From an uncultured Tateyamaria sp. (GTDB lineage Bacteria > Pseudomonadota > Alphaproteobacteria > Rhodobacterales > Rhodobacteraceae): DNA of 64,000 bases. The notes under the pieces are model-generated. The model did no database searches. It was not told the DNA's origin and worked only from the letters and a program-made list of their open reading frames with translations. Location: assembly GCF_947488715.1 (NCBI RefSeq), contig NZ_CANLAG010000008.1:1-64000 (forward strand), written 5' to 3'. A program made the translations under genes and the position numbers. How positions within the stretch are numbered: the stretch's first letter is position 1; each line of letters starts with the position of its first letter. Shown piece by piece: positions 40,434-51,000 of this stretch.

Positions 40434-41794
40434 ACCTCACCTTTGGGATTGACCCAGCGTAGCATGATCAGCCCCAAAAGGAAGAGAAAGAGCAGTGGCG
40501 ATACCCCGAGCTGCGTGCTGCCCGTGACCGCTGTGGCGACACCGATCAGGAACGGTGCCATGAACGCCGTGGCGCGCCCCGTCAGGCCATAGAGGCCAAA
40601 GCTCTCGGTGGGTGCGGCGGGATCACTGTGGCGCACCATCAAGGTCCGGCTCGCAGCCTGGATCACGCCACCCATACCACCGATCAGCACGCCGCAGATG
40701 TAGAACACGATATCCGGCACAGCGGACCCTGCGGCCAACTCGATCCCGAACATGCTGTCGCGTGACAGGTTCACCAGCATGAAACACACGCCCATCAGCA
40801 CCCAGATCGATGCAATGACCACAGGCTTGGGGCCAAACCGTTTGTCCGCAACACCGCCCACATAACTGAACACCGACGCACCAATGGCCGCGATGATCCC
40901 GAACACACCGACCTGCACAACGCTGAAATCCAGCACCAAAAGGGCAAAGGTCCCGCCAAAACTGTAGAGCCCGTTCAACGCGTCACGATAAAGCATCGAA
41001 GACCCGAGATAGGTGAACAGGCTCCGCTTGGCAGGCAGGGCGCGAATGGTGCGCCAAAGCCGCGACAGCGCGGCCGCAACCGAGGTGCGCGCATCCGTGG
41101 GCGCCACATCGCGCACCCACAGGAAATAGGGCACCATGAACACCACGAACCAGATCGCTACAAAGGGTCCGGCACTGCGCGTGCCTTCACGCGCCTCCGC
41201 GTCCAGCAGACCAAAGAGCGGGTCCAACCCAATCAGCGTCTTGCCATTCGGCTGCTCGACAAAAATCAGCAGGATCAGGAACAGCGACAACACCCCGCCC
41301 GCATAACCAAAACTGAATCCCGATCCGGAAATCTTGCCAATTTCTTCGTCCGTGCCCAGCGTCGGCAACTGCGCATTGATAAAGATCAGCGCAAATTCAG
41401 CCCCGATAAACCCAAAGGCAAAGGCCATCAGCATCCACGTCAGGTTGCTGCCATCCGGGGCCGTGAACCACAGGCTGCCCGCTCCCGCGACCAGCATCAG
41501 CGAAAAGCCTATGACCCAGGGAATCCGCCGCCCACCCGTGTCCGCCATGGCCCCCAGGATCGGCGCACCAAAACCGATCAGCAACCCGGTGATTGTCAGG
41601 GTAAAGGACCACATCGCCTGCGCGTTGGCCTTGGCCAACTCCGTCTCGATCCCATCGGCCATGAAACTCTCGCTGGCCAGCGAGACAAAGAACGGCCCAA
41701 AGATAAATGTCAGCAGAACGGTGTGGTACGGTTGGCTGGCCCAATCAAAAAAGAACCATCCCCAAATGCGTTTCTTCAGGCTGATCTCTGCCAC
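40430..41794 (-). CDS. UMF1-family MFS transporter
   Basis: A 454-residue permease with about 12 helices. The N-terminal KKRIWGWFFFDWASQPYHTV and FGAPILGAMADTGGRRIPWV segments match the UMF1/Atg22-like family of major facilitators. The loop between halves is long (FGLLDAEAREGTRSAGPF). Substrate unknown; an amino-acid or peptide exporter role is possible from distant relatives. It is coupled to mepA by a 4-bp overlap. Confidence 0.85.
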   Translation of the reverse strand: MAEISLKKRIWGWFFFDWASQPYHTVLLTFIFGPFFVSLASESFMADGIETELAKANAQAMWSFTLTITGLLIGFGAPILGAMADTGGRRIPWVIGFSLMLVAGAGSLWFTAPDGSNLTWMLMAFAFGFIGAEFALIFINAQLPTLGTDEEIGKISGSGFSFGYAGGVLSLFLILLIFVEQPNGKTLIGLDPLFGLLDAEAREGTRSAGPFVAIWFVVFMVPYFLWVRDVAPTDARTSVAAALSRLWRTIRALPAKRSLFTYLGSSMLYRDALNGLYSFGGTFALLVLDFSVVQVGVFGIIAAIGASVFSYVGGVADKRFGPKPVVIASIWVLMGVCFMLVNLSRDSMFGIELAAGSAVPDIVFYICGVLIGGMGGVIQAASRTLMVRHSDPAAPTESFGLYGLTGRATAFMAPFLIGVATAVTGSTQLGVSPLLFLFLLGLIMLRWVNPKGEV

Positions 41795-41860
41795 GCCCCG
41801 TCCCCCCGTTTTTTGTTAACGGGACCAAAGCAGGCCGAACGCCCAGTAGCAAGGAAAGGT

Positions 41861-42427
41861 TTACGCGACGCTCTTGAGTGGCGCAGGCGTGGTGTCCTGC
41901 ATGGGGGGCCAGGGGCGCTGGGCCTCGGCCTTAATCCACGCGGCGATCCAGTCCGGGATGGGCGGCGACACCGCGTCTTGGCCCATGGCTTCGAGCACCT
42001 TGTGCGGCGGCACGATCCCATTCTTGTCCGTCACCGCTGAGCGATAGAGCACGTGGCTCGCACATTCGCCATCGGGCTTCCACATCGACTGTTCGAGATA
42101 GGTGAACTTGTCATCCCAGCAGACCGCGCGGCTGCGCATCTCGAACTTATGAAACGCGTGCAACCTTCGGCGATAGCGCACGGACGATCCCGCCATGGTC
42201 AGGCCCCAGCGCTGTTTGCGCAGGGTATCGATCAGCCCGACCCGCTGGCCCAGACCCAAACGGCCCAGATCATAGAGCGTCAGCGCCCGCCCGTTGTTCA
42301 GCTCGAGAAACCCATCCAGATCCCACGGCCACACACGGTGCTGCGTGACATGCAGATCGGTCAGCCCAAGGGGCGGCTGACGGCGGGCTTTCACCATCTC
42401 TTTGGCAAGGCGGACAAATGGAAACAT
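41861..42427 (-). CDS. Thioesterase-like hot-dog protein
   Basis: A 188-residue protein with a 4HBT/THEM6-like hot-dog core: VTQHRVWPWDLDGFLELNNG then RALTLYDLGRLGLG, and MAGSSVRYRRRLHAFHKFEM then KFTYLEQSMWKPDG. Acyl-CoA hydrolysis is the usual role. The catalytic Asp of the family appears as Asp in PWDLDGFLELNN. It stands alone, with 66 bp on one side and 123 bp to yggT. Confidence 0.78.
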   Translation of the reverse strand: MFPFVRLAKEMVKARRQPPLGLTDLHVTQHRVWPWDLDGFLELNNGRALTLYDLGRLGLGQRVGLIDTLRKQRWGLTMAGSSVRYRRRLHAFHKFEMRSRAVCWDDKFTYLEQSMWKPDGECASHVLYRSAVTDKNGIVPPHKVLEAMGQDAVSPPIPDWIAAWIKAEAQRPWPPMQDTTPAPLKSVA

Positions 42428-42550
42428 GGGCTTAACTCCTGTGGTCTTAAAATGCGGCGCTGCGGCGAAAATTCAATGCCTGGCCTGCGTGACCTTGCGC
42501 CACATGCGCCTTCGGCCTAGGTCTTGTGCACAGTCAAAAGGAGCCCGCGC

Positions 42551-42832
42551 ATGCTGGTGATCTATCAATTGCTCGACCTGATCCTGGGCGTCGTCTACTG
42601 GATCATGATCATCCACATCATCATGAGCTGGCTGATCAGCTTTCAGGTGCTCAATATGCACCAGCCCTTTGTCGGGCAGCTGTGGACCGGCCTGAACAAG
42701 CTCTTGGAACCGATCTATCGCCCGATCCGGCGGTTCATGCCGGACACGCATCCGCTGGACCTTGCGCCGCTGGTGGCCTTTGTCGGGCTGATCGCCCTGC
42801 GCAGCATCATCCTGCCCGCCATTTTCTTGTAA
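42551..42832 (+). CDS. YggT family membrane protein
   Basis: A 93-residue protein with two hydrophobic YggT repeats (LDLILGVVYWIMIIHIIMSW, and LAPLVAFVGLIALRSIILPA) and the motif LLEPIYRPIRRFMPDTHPLD between them. Family members are implicated in osmotic or division-related membrane functions without a defined activity. ATG at 42551 follows an AGGAG Shine-Dalgarno. Confidence 0.9.
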   Translation: MLVIYQLLDLILGVVYWIMIIHIIMSWLISFQVLNMHQPFVGQLWTGLNKLLEPIYRPIRRFMPDTHPLDLAPLVAFVGLIALRSIILPAIFL

Positions 42833-42924
42833 GCCCGCCGCGCGCAGGTCTTGTTCACGCGCTGTTAAAATGTGAGTCTGTATCCAACGAGCAGACTACA
42901 TAAAATTTGACAGGGTTTTGACAC

Positions 42925-44967
42925 ATGGCCAGCGCTGCCACGCTGTTGCAGGATGTTTTCGGGTTCGATGGCTATCGACCGGGGCAAGAGGAGATCGTTG
43001 ACGCTGTTGCGGCGGGCGAGAACTGTCTTGCCATCATGCCGACGGGTGGCGGCAAATCCCTGTGCTTTCAACTGCCTGCGCTGATGCGCGAGGGGGTCAC
43101 GGTTGTGATCTCGCCGCTGATTGCGCTGATGCGGGACCAGGTGCGCGGCCTGCAAGAGGCGGGCGTGCAGGCGGGGGCGCTGACCTCTGGCAACACGCCT
43201 GAGGAAACCGATGCCGTCTGGGAGGCGCTGGAGCGTCGCGAGCTGAAGCTGCTCTATATCGCGCCGGAACGGCTGGCGGCGGGGTCATCCATCGGGATGC
43301 TGCGCCGCATCGGCGTGAACATGATCGCCGTGGACGAGGCGCATTGCGTCAGCCAATGGGGCCATGATTTCCGCCCGGATTACCTGCGCATTGGCGAGTT
43401 GCGCCGCGCCCTCGATGTACCTTTGGCCGCGTTCACCGCCACGGCAGATGCGGAAACGCAGGTCGAGATTGTTCAAAAGCTGTTCGACGGGGCGCAGCCG
43501 CGCACGTTCCTGCGCGGGTTCGACCGGCCCAACATCCACCTCGCCTTTGCCGCCAAGAACGGGCCGCGCGCGCAGATCCTGAACTTTGCCAGCGCGCGCA
43601 AGGGGCAGTCGGGCATCGTCTATTGCGGCACGCGGGCCAAGACGGAAACGCTGGCGCAGGCGCTGCGCGAGGCCGGGCACAGCGCGATCCACTATCACGG
43701 CGGGATGGAGGCGGACGACCGCCGCATCGCCGAACGCCGGTTCCAACAAGAGGACGGGTTGATCGTCGCCGCGACGGTGGCCTTTGGCATGGGCGTGGAC
43801 AAGCCCGACATCCGTTGGGTCGCCCACGCGGATCTGCCGAAATCCATCGAGGCCTATTATCAAGAGATCGGGCGCGCCGGCCGGGATGGCGCGCCGGCTG
43901 AAACGCTGACGCTGTTTGGCCCGGACGACATCAAGCTGCGCCGCACCCAGATCGACGAGGGGCTGGCCCCGCCCGAACGGCGCATGGCGGATCACGCGCG
44001 GCTCAACGCGCTGCTGGGTCTGGCCGAGGCGCTGGAATGTCGGCGCAAGACGCTGTTGGGGTATTTTGGTGAGACGCAAGTGACCTGCGGCACCTGTGAT
44101 CTGTGCGACCAACCGGCGGAGGTGTTCGACGGCACCACGGCGGTGCGCAAGGCGCTGTCGGCGATGCTGCGGACCGAGGAATGGTTTGGCGCGGGTCACC
44201 TGATCGACATCCTGCTGGGCAACCAGACCGACAAGATCCGCCAACGCGGCCATGACAGCCTGCCGACCTATGGCGTGGGGCGCGAATATACCAAACCGCA
44301 ATGGCAGGCCGTGTTCCGGCAGATGATGGGGCACGATCTGGTGCGGCCCGATCCCGACCGCTATGGCGCGCTCCGGATGACCGATGCCGCCCTGCCGATC
44401 CTGCGGGACGAGGCGCGGATCACCCTGCGGCAGGACACGATCAAAGCCGCCGCCGCACGTCGCCCGGTGGTCAAGGCGATGGTTTCCGAAGAGGACGCGC
44501 CGCTGCTCAGTGCGCTCAAGGCCAAGCGCCGCGGGCTGGCCGAGGCCGCCAAGGTCCCGGCCTATGTCATTTTCCCGGACCGTACATTGATCGAAATGGC
44601 CGAAAGGCGCCCCGCCAACCTGGACCAAATGGCCCAGATCAGCGGGATTGGCGCGAAAAAGCTGGAGAAATTCGGCACCGCGTTCCTTGAGGTGATCAAT
44701 GGCGAGGCGGCGGCGTTGCATCCCACACGTCGCAAGTTGGCGGGGCACAGTGCGGGCACGATCTATGATCAACTGCTGGCGGTGCAGGCCGATCTGGCCC
44801 GTGGGGCGGACGGCACGGACAAACCGCTGAGCTGTTCGGCCTCGCAACTGGCCAAGGTCGCGCAGCTGCGCCCCGGCGACGACGCCGCACTCGAACGGCT
44901 GTTGGGCGACCGCAAGGCCGAGAGGTTCGGGCCTGCGTTTCTGGACGTCCTGCGGGACGCGGGCTAA
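42925..44967 (+). CDS. recQ: ATP-dependent DNA helicase RecQ
   Basis: A 680-residue RecQ helicase with Walker A in MPTGGGKSLCFQLPALMREG, the DEAH box in VDEAHCVSQWGHDFRPDYLR, helicase motif VI in QEIGRAGRDGAPAETL and a zinc-binding RQC domain (CRRKTLLGYFGE, CGTCDLCDQP). An HRDC domain follows near residue 550 (MAERRPANLDQMAQISGIGA), and a further helical tail may be a second HRDC-like module. It unwinds recombination and fork intermediates. It is followed 29 bp later by yaaA. Confidence 0.97.
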   Translation: MASAATLLQDVFGFDGYRPGQEEIVDAVAAGENCLAIMPTGGGKSLCFQLPALMREGVTVVISPLIALMRDQVRGLQEAGVQAGALTSGNTPEETDAVWEALERRELKLLYIAPERLAAGSSIGMLRRIGVNMIAVDEAHCVSQWGHDFRPDYLRIGELRRALDVPLAAFTATADAETQVEIVQKLFDGAQPRTFLRGFDRPNIHLAFAAKNGPRAQILNFASARKGQSGIVYCGTRAKTETLAQALREAGHSAIHYHGGMEADDRRIAERRFQQEDGLIVAATVAFGMGVDKPDIRWVAHADLPKSIEAYYQEIGRAGRDGAPAETLTLFGPDDIKLRRTQIDEGLAPPERRMADHARLNALLGLAEALECRRKTLLGYFGETQVTCGTCDLCDQPAEVFDGTTAVRKALSAMLRTEEWFGAGHLIDILLGNQTDKIRQRGHDSLPTYGVGREYTKPQWQAVFRQMMGHDLVRPDPDRYGALRMTDAALPILRDEARITLRQDTIKAAAARRPVVKAMVSEEDAPLLSALKAKRRGLAEAAKVPAYVIFPDRTLIEMAERRPANLDQMAQISGIGAKKLEKFGTAFLEVINGEAAALHPTRRKLAGHSAGTIYDQLLAVQADLARGADGTDKPLSCSASQLAKVAQLRPGDDAALERLLGDRKAERFGPAFLDVLRDAG

Positions 44968-44996
44968 ATGCGGCGAAAGACATTGGGGGTAGCGAT

Positions 44997-45770
44997 ATGT
45001 TGGTGGTGATTTCCCCGGCCAAACGGCTGGATTGGGCAGAGCGGGACGTGGCGATGACGGCGCCCGCGATGCAGGACGACGCGGTGCGGCTGGCGCGCAC
45101 GGCGCGCAATCTGACGCTGGGCAAGCTCAAGGCGCTGATGGACCTCAGCGATGATCTGGCGCGCCTGAACCGCGACCGGTTTCAGGCCTTTGCCGACGCG
45201 CCGGGTACAGAGGTGACGCGGCCCGCGATGCTCGCCTTTGCCGGCGACACTTATCAGGGGCTCGACGCCGCCAGCCTGTCCGACGACGACACCGCCTATG
45301 CGCAGGACCACCTGCGGATTCTGTCCGGGCTCTACGGCCTGCTGCGCCCGCTTGATGCGATCCAGCCCTACCGCCTTGAAATGGGCAGCCGTTTGAAAAC
45401 GCGGCGGGGTGCGTCGCTTTATGACTACTGGCGCACGGATATTGCCAAGGCGCTGAACACGCAGGCCGAAACCGTGGGCGCGGAACTGCTGGTGAACTGT
45501 GCCAGCCAAGAGTACTTCGGCGCGGTCCCGGTCAAGACGCTGAAACCCGAACTGGTCACCCCGGTGTTCATGGAAGACAAAGGTGCAGGCCCCAAGATCG
45601 TCAGCTTTTTCGCCAAACGGGCGCGGGGTGCGATGGCCCGGCATATCGTGCAGAACCGGGTGACGGACCGCGCCGGGGTCGAAGCCTTTGACGCGGATGG
45701 CTACGTGTTCCAGCCGGATCTGTCCGCGCCAGAGCGTCCGGTCTTTGTACGGCCCTATCCAGTGAACTAG
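44997..45770 (+). CDS. yaaA: Peroxide stress protein YaaA
   Basis: A 257-residue YaaA (UPF0246) protein: start MLVVISPAKRLDWAERD, central LRPLDAIQPYRLEMGSRLK, then LVNCASQEYFGAV and PKIVSFFAKRARGAMARHIV. In E. coli YaaA limits free iron and DNA damage under peroxide. Its place after recQ fits a DNA-damage context. Its stop overlaps that of the convergent kinase gene by four bases (CTAG). Confidence 0.95.
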   Translation: MLVVISPAKRLDWAERDVAMTAPAMQDDAVRLARTARNLTLGKLKALMDLSDDLARLNRDRFQAFADAPGTEVTRPAMLAFAGDTYQGLDAASLSDDDTAYAQDHLRILSGLYGLLRPLDAIQPYRLEMGSRLKTRRGASLYDYWRTDIAKALNTQAETVGAELLVNCASQEYFGAVPVKTLKPELVTPVFMEDKGAGPKIVSFFAKRARGAMARHIVQNRVTDRAGVEAFDADGYVFQPDLSAPERPVFVRPYPVN

Positions 45771-47941
45771 GCGGCGTCCTCGCTGGTTTCGGGAAAGGGC
45801 GGCGTGACCTCTGGCGGGCACATGTCGCGCAATTTGCCGTGAATCTCGGGCTTGCGCAGCGGTTTAGTCAGGTAGTGGTCGATCCCTGAGGCCAGAATCC
45901 CCTGATCGTCCCCATCCATCGCGTGCGCGGTCAGGGCGACAATGGGGATGTGACCGCCTGACGACGCCTCTATCTCACGGATCTTGGTCGCGGCCTCTTT
46001 GCCGTCCATCTTGGGCATCGAGATATCCATAAAGATCAGATCGGGCTGGAACGACTGAAAGTACTCGACTGCCTCGACGCCGTTGTTGGCGAATTTCAGG
46101 TCGATATCGGCGTCCTTGACCATCTTGCCGAACACCAACTGGTTGGTCTTGTTGTCCTCGGCGGCGAGGACGCGCATACGCCGTGGCACCGGGACCGCCG
46201 CCGCCTCGTCCGCGCTGATTAGTGGCCCCACCGATTGCAGCCGCGCAAAGAGATCGGCGCGTGGCACGGGTTTTTGCATGATCGCATGCAGATGCGCGGC
46301 ACCCGGATCATTGGACGCGAAACTGGGGTTCGAGCTGAGCAAGAGGATCGGCGTGTCGCAGCCGGATTTGCGGATTTCGTCGGCCAACTCCAGGCCGTCC
46401 ATCTCGGGCATGTTGTGGTCGGTCAGGATCAGGTCAATCTGGTCGAGATTGCGCAGCGCCTCTGCACCGGAGGAGCAGCAGACCACACCCAGCCCCATCT
46501 GTTCCAACTGTCTTTGCAGGATGGTGCGGTTGGCCTCGATGTCATCGACCACCAGCACCCGTCGCAGCCCATCCGGCACCGGGGGATGTTCCGGCAACGC
46601 CTTGTCGCTCAGTGACAGCGGAATGCGGAACCCGAAACACGACCCCACGCCATCCTCGGAGGTCACCCACATCTCGCCTTCCATCAGCTTGACCAGACGT
46701 TGCGAGATCGCAAGCCCGAGGCCGGTGCCATCGAATTGGCGATTGCGCTCGTTTTCGACCTGATTGAACTCGCCAAAGATGTGGTCGATCTTGTCCTCGG
46801 GGATGCCGATGCCGGTGTCTTCGATGACAATCGTGACGTCCGCATGGCCGGTGTCGGGGTCCGGAATGCCCGTCACGCGCACCAGAACGTGCCCCTCGGC
46901 GGTGAACTTGACGGCATTGCCCATCAGGTTGGTCAGCACCTGCCGGATGCGCCCTGGATCGCCCACATAGGTGGTGGGCAGGAACAGGTCGAAATCCACC
47001 AACAGCGTCAGCCCCTTGTCGCGGGCCGTGGGCTGGAGCAGCATGATCACTTCGTGAATGCTGCGCTCAAGGTCAAAGGGTTCGGGGTGCAGTTGCAGTT
47101 TCTGCGCCTCGATCTTGGAGTAATCGAGCACGTCGTTGATGATGACCAGCAGCGCCTCGCCAGAGTTGCGGATCGTGTCGACATAGAGCTGCTGTTCTTC
47201 GTTCAGGCCGGTATCACCCAACAGTTCGGCCATGCCCACCACACCGTTCATCGGGGTGCGGATTTCATGGCTCATGTTGGCGAGGAACGCAGACTTGGCG
47301 CGGCTGGCGGCCTCGGCTTCGGCGCGGGCGGCCTTGAGCTGTTTCTCGTACTCGACCGCCTCGGTGATGTTCAGGCCCAGCGAAACAATGTCGCCACCCT
47401 GCCCACGGCGGTCCACCAGTTTGATGTACTGGTCATTCCATAGCCGGACGGTGATGGGCGCCAGTTCCGGTGACAGCCAGCGTTCGGTCATCATTTGACG
47501 CCAATCGTCGGCCGCCAGACTGCCGGTGTTCACAATCCCCTCTTCGGTCAGCACCTGCAGGATGGTGACGTAGTTCACGCCGGGGCGGATCGCCTCGATC
47601 CTGTCGAAAATGGCCAGATACGCCTCGTTCGCGGCGATCATCTGGTTGTCGGAGTTGAAAAAGGCAAAGCCGTCCGTGATCGTCTGGACCGAATGCCACA
47701 ATCGGCGCTCGGCAATCTCGACCTTTTGGTTGGCCTGCCCCAACTCGGTCTTGACCCGCTCGTTTTCCGTTTTGACGGTGGCAACCTCGGCGCGGGTTTC
47801 GACGATCTCACCCTGCAACGCCGCAGCATGGCGGCCCAGCTTGCGGTTTGCGGCCGACAATTCCGCCTGTTTCAGCTCAAGCAGCCGTTCAGCCGCCAGT
47901 CTGCCACGCCGTTCCTCGGCCAGCTTGTTTGCAAGGCTCAT
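45767..47941 (-). CDS. Cytosolic hybrid histidine kinase with two receiver domains
   Basis: A 724-residue protein without membrane segments. An N-terminal coiled coil (about 1-75) is followed by a PAS domain (about 85-195), HisKA with the phospho-His in [20 protein letters not shown], and HATPase_c ([48 protein letters not shown]). REC1 ([33 protein letters not shown]) and REC2 ([40 protein letters not shown]) follow. Both receivers keep the phospho-Asp. No response regulator gene is adjacent, so its partner is elsewhere. GGAG lies seven bases before the ATG at 47941. Confidence 0.92.
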   Translation of the reverse strand: MSLANKLAEERRGRLAAERLLELKQAELSAANRKLGRHAAALQGEIVETRAEVATVKTENERVKTELGQANQKVEIAERRLWHSVQTITDGFAFFNSDNQMIAANEAYLAIFDRIEAIRPGVNYVTILQVLTEEGIVNTGSLAADDWRQMMTERWLSPELAPITVRLWNDQYIKLVDRRGQGGDIVSLGLNITEAVEYEKQLKAARAEAEAASRAKSAFLANMSHEIRTPMNGVVGMAELLGDTGLNEEQQLYVDTIRNSGEALLVIINDVLDYSKIEAQKLQLHPEPFDLERSIHEVIMLLQPTARDKGLTLLVDFDLFLPTTYVGDPGRIRQVLTNLMGNAVKFTAEGHVLVRVTGIPDPDTGHADVTIVIEDTGIGIPEDKIDHIFGEFNQVENERNRQFDGTGLGLAISQRLVKLMEGEMWVTSEDGVGSCFGFRIPLSLSDKALPEHPPVPDGLRRVLVVDDIEANRTILQRQLEQMGLGVVCCSSGAEALRNLDQIDLILTDHNMPEMDGLELADEIRKSGCDTPILLLSSNPSFASNDPGAAHLHAIMQKPVPRADLFARLQSVGPLISADEAAAVPVPRRMRVLAAEDNKTNQLVFGKMVKDADIDLKFANNGVEAVEYFQSFQPDLIFMDISMPKMDGKEAATKIREIEASSGGHIPIVALTAHAMDGDDQGILASGIDHYLTKPLRKPEIHGKLRDMCPPEVTPPFPETSEDAA

Positions 47942-48089
47942 TCGCGTGCTCCGCCACACAATTCGCGCATCGGTATGTCATGTCGAAGGTGAATATGCCC
48001 TTAACCCCCGAGGGTGAATCGTTTGCATGGGCCGCACCCGGCATGGCAGGCTTGGCCCGTAACGTTCTGTCTGCCACCCGGAGGTTCCG

Positions 48090-51000
48090 ATGCGTTCTGT
48101 TTTCCTGTCCCTGATGTCCGTGTTCTGGCTGAGCCTTGCCCATGCGCAATCGCTGGTACCGGATCACCGCTATGTGGTCACGCAGGACGTGGATTTCTTT
48201 GGCTCGGACCGGACCGCGCTGTTTGATACGACGTTCGACGCCTGCCAACGAGCGTGCAGCGCCGATGGTGCCTGTGTCGCCTTTACCTACAACAGCCGGT
48301 CAAACGCCTGTTTCCCCAAATCCGCAATCACCGATCAGACGGCCTATGTGGGCGCTCTGTCAGCGGAGCGTGTGGCGGCTGTGCCGGGTGCCGACGCACA
48401 AGCCGTGGCACGGGCCGATGCGCTGAACCTCACCGATCAGGACCGCGCCGCGGCCCTCAAGATGGCGCGCGAGATGGGGTCGCGGTTCCCCGTCAACGGT
48501 CAAAGCGTCGATACCCTGACGGACGCGGCGCGACGTGCGTGGCAAGACGGCAACCGTGCGCAGGCCCTGCGCTGGACGGGAGCGGCGGTGGCGCTGACTG
48601 ATGCGCCGGACCTTTGGGGGCGCTATGCTTATGTGGCGCTGCGCTTGGGCGACACGGTTGCGGCACGCCCGCGTTCAACGGCACGCCGTGCGGCGGTGCC
48701 TGCGGCGATCAACGGGTACATCCGCGCCGCAACGCCGGGTGCGCAGGTCAGTGCACTCGAAATCCTTGCGGATGCGTTCGAGGTCAATGGCCGGGGGCGC
48801 GACACGGTGCGCGCGCTGCGTCTGGCGCAGTCCCTGCAACCGCGTGACGACATTGCGGCCGCGCTGGACGAGGCGATCGAGAAATACGGGTTCCGGGTGA
48901 CGGACACGCGGGTCGACAATGACAGCGCCGCCCCCCGCATCTGCGCCACCTTTTCCGACCCGCTGGTGCAGGCGGGCGTCGACTATGAGCCGTTTGTGCG
49001 GACCGATGTGCCGGGCCTCGTGGTGCAGGCGGATGGCAATGATCTGTGCCTCGACGGGGTGCGGCACGGCGAACGCTACCGCGTGACGCTGCGCTCGGGT
49101 CTGCCCGGCGCAGAGCAGGAGGCGCTGCACAAGGACGTCACACTCACGCTCTATGTGCGCGACCGCACGCCATCGGTCCGCTTTCCGGGGCGCAGCTATG
49201 TGCTGCCCCGCAACGCGGGTGCCGCGATCCCCGTGGAAACGGTCAACCTGACCGAGGTGGCGCTGGTCCTCAGCCGGGTCAGTGACCGCAATCTGGTGCC
49301 ATCGCTACGCCGCGATCTCTTTGGTCGGCCCCTCTCGCAGTGGCAAGAGGACCAGTTCCGCTCTGAAATTGCCGAAGAGATCTGGCGTGGCACCGGTACG
49401 GTTGCCAACACGCTGAACACAGACATGCGCACGCGCCTGCCGCTGGGCGATGTCCTCGCCACCCAAGCGCCGGGTGTCTACGTGCTAACAGCGCGCGCAC
49501 CGGGTCCGGCGGGTGATGATGCGCCCGCAGTGGCGCAGTGGTTCGTTCTGTCCGATCTGGGGGTGAGCAGTTGGCAGGGCAGTGACGGCCTGACCGCAGC
49601 GGTGCGGTCGCTGGGCGATGCAGGTGCCGTGACCGATGCCAAAGTGCGCCTGATTTCCCGCGCCAACGCGGTGCTGGCCGAGGCCGCCACGGACGCAGAC
49701 GGCTTTGCCAGATTTGGCGCAGGCCTGACGCGGGGGCGCGGGTCCGCCGCCCCTGCGCTGATCGAAGTTGAAACCGGCGACGACTATGTGTTCCTGCCGC
49801 TCACCGATCCGGCCTTTGACCTGTCCGACCGCGGTGTCGAGGGACGCCCACCCGCCCCGCCGGTTGACGTGTTCCTGACCACGGACCGTGGTGCCTACCG
49901 CCCCGGTGCGACGATCCACGCCACCGCACTGGCGCGCGACACCGGTGTGCGCGCCGTGGCGGGCCTGCCGCTCACCGCGATCCTCAGCCGCCCGGACGGC
50001 GTGGAATACAGCCGCACCACCAGCACCGCCGACCAACAGGGCGGGCACGTCCTGTCCCTGCCACTGGCGGCCAGCGCGCCGCGCGGCACGTGGCGGATCG
50101 ATGTGATGGGCGATCTGGACGCCGCTCCGCTGGCCACGCAAACCGTACTGGTCGAGGACTTCATCCCGGACCGCATCGATGTCGATCTGGCAATGGCCGA
50201 TGACCGGATGCGGTTGGCGGCCCCTGCGGTGGTGCGTGTCGATGCGCGCTATCTCTTTGGTGCACCGGGGGCGGATTTGCAGGTCGAAGGCGACGTGCGC
50301 GTGCAGCGGCGCGACAGCATCGAGGGCTGGGCCGGGTATCGCTTTGGCCGCCACGACGCGCCATTCTCGGTGCAGCGGACCTATTTCGACGGCGGGCGCA
50401 CCGACGCCACAGGCCGCGCCACGGTCAGCTATGCCTTGCCCGACGTTACAGCCGAGGACGTGCTTCTGGAGGCGGTGACCAGCATCCGGGTGTCCGACAG
50501 CGGTGGCCGCCCGGTCGAACGCACGATCACGCGGCCCATTGCGTCAGGCGGGCCTTTGGCGGGGATCAAACCCGGCTTTGACGACAACCTGCCCGAAGGC
50601 GCGACAGCCACCTTTGACCTGGTGTCCGTGGGTGGGCCAATGCCGGTGCAATGGACGGTGAACCGGGTCGAGACGCGGTATCAGTGGTATCAGCTTTATG
50701 GCAACTGGAACTGGGAACCGATCACGCGCCGCATCCGCGTGGCGCGCGGCGAGATGCAGTTGAACGACACCCCGCAACCGCTGACCGTGGACACCGATTG
50801 GGGCGACTACGAGCTGGTGGTGGAGCGTGTCGACGGCCCCTATTCCGCCAGTTCGGTCGGCTTTGCCGCCGGATGGTACGGCGGCGGTGACAGCAGCAGC
50901 ACGCCCGACCGCCTGGCCCTGTCGCTGGATGCCGCGCAATACGCGGTGGGCGACACTGCGCAGGTGCGCGTTGTGGCCCCGTTTGACGGTGTGGCGCTGG

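Noticed and set aside
43285-44847. 520-codon frame on the minus strand across recQ
   Set aside because: Antisense shadow of RecQ, whose motifs are all intact in the plus frame.
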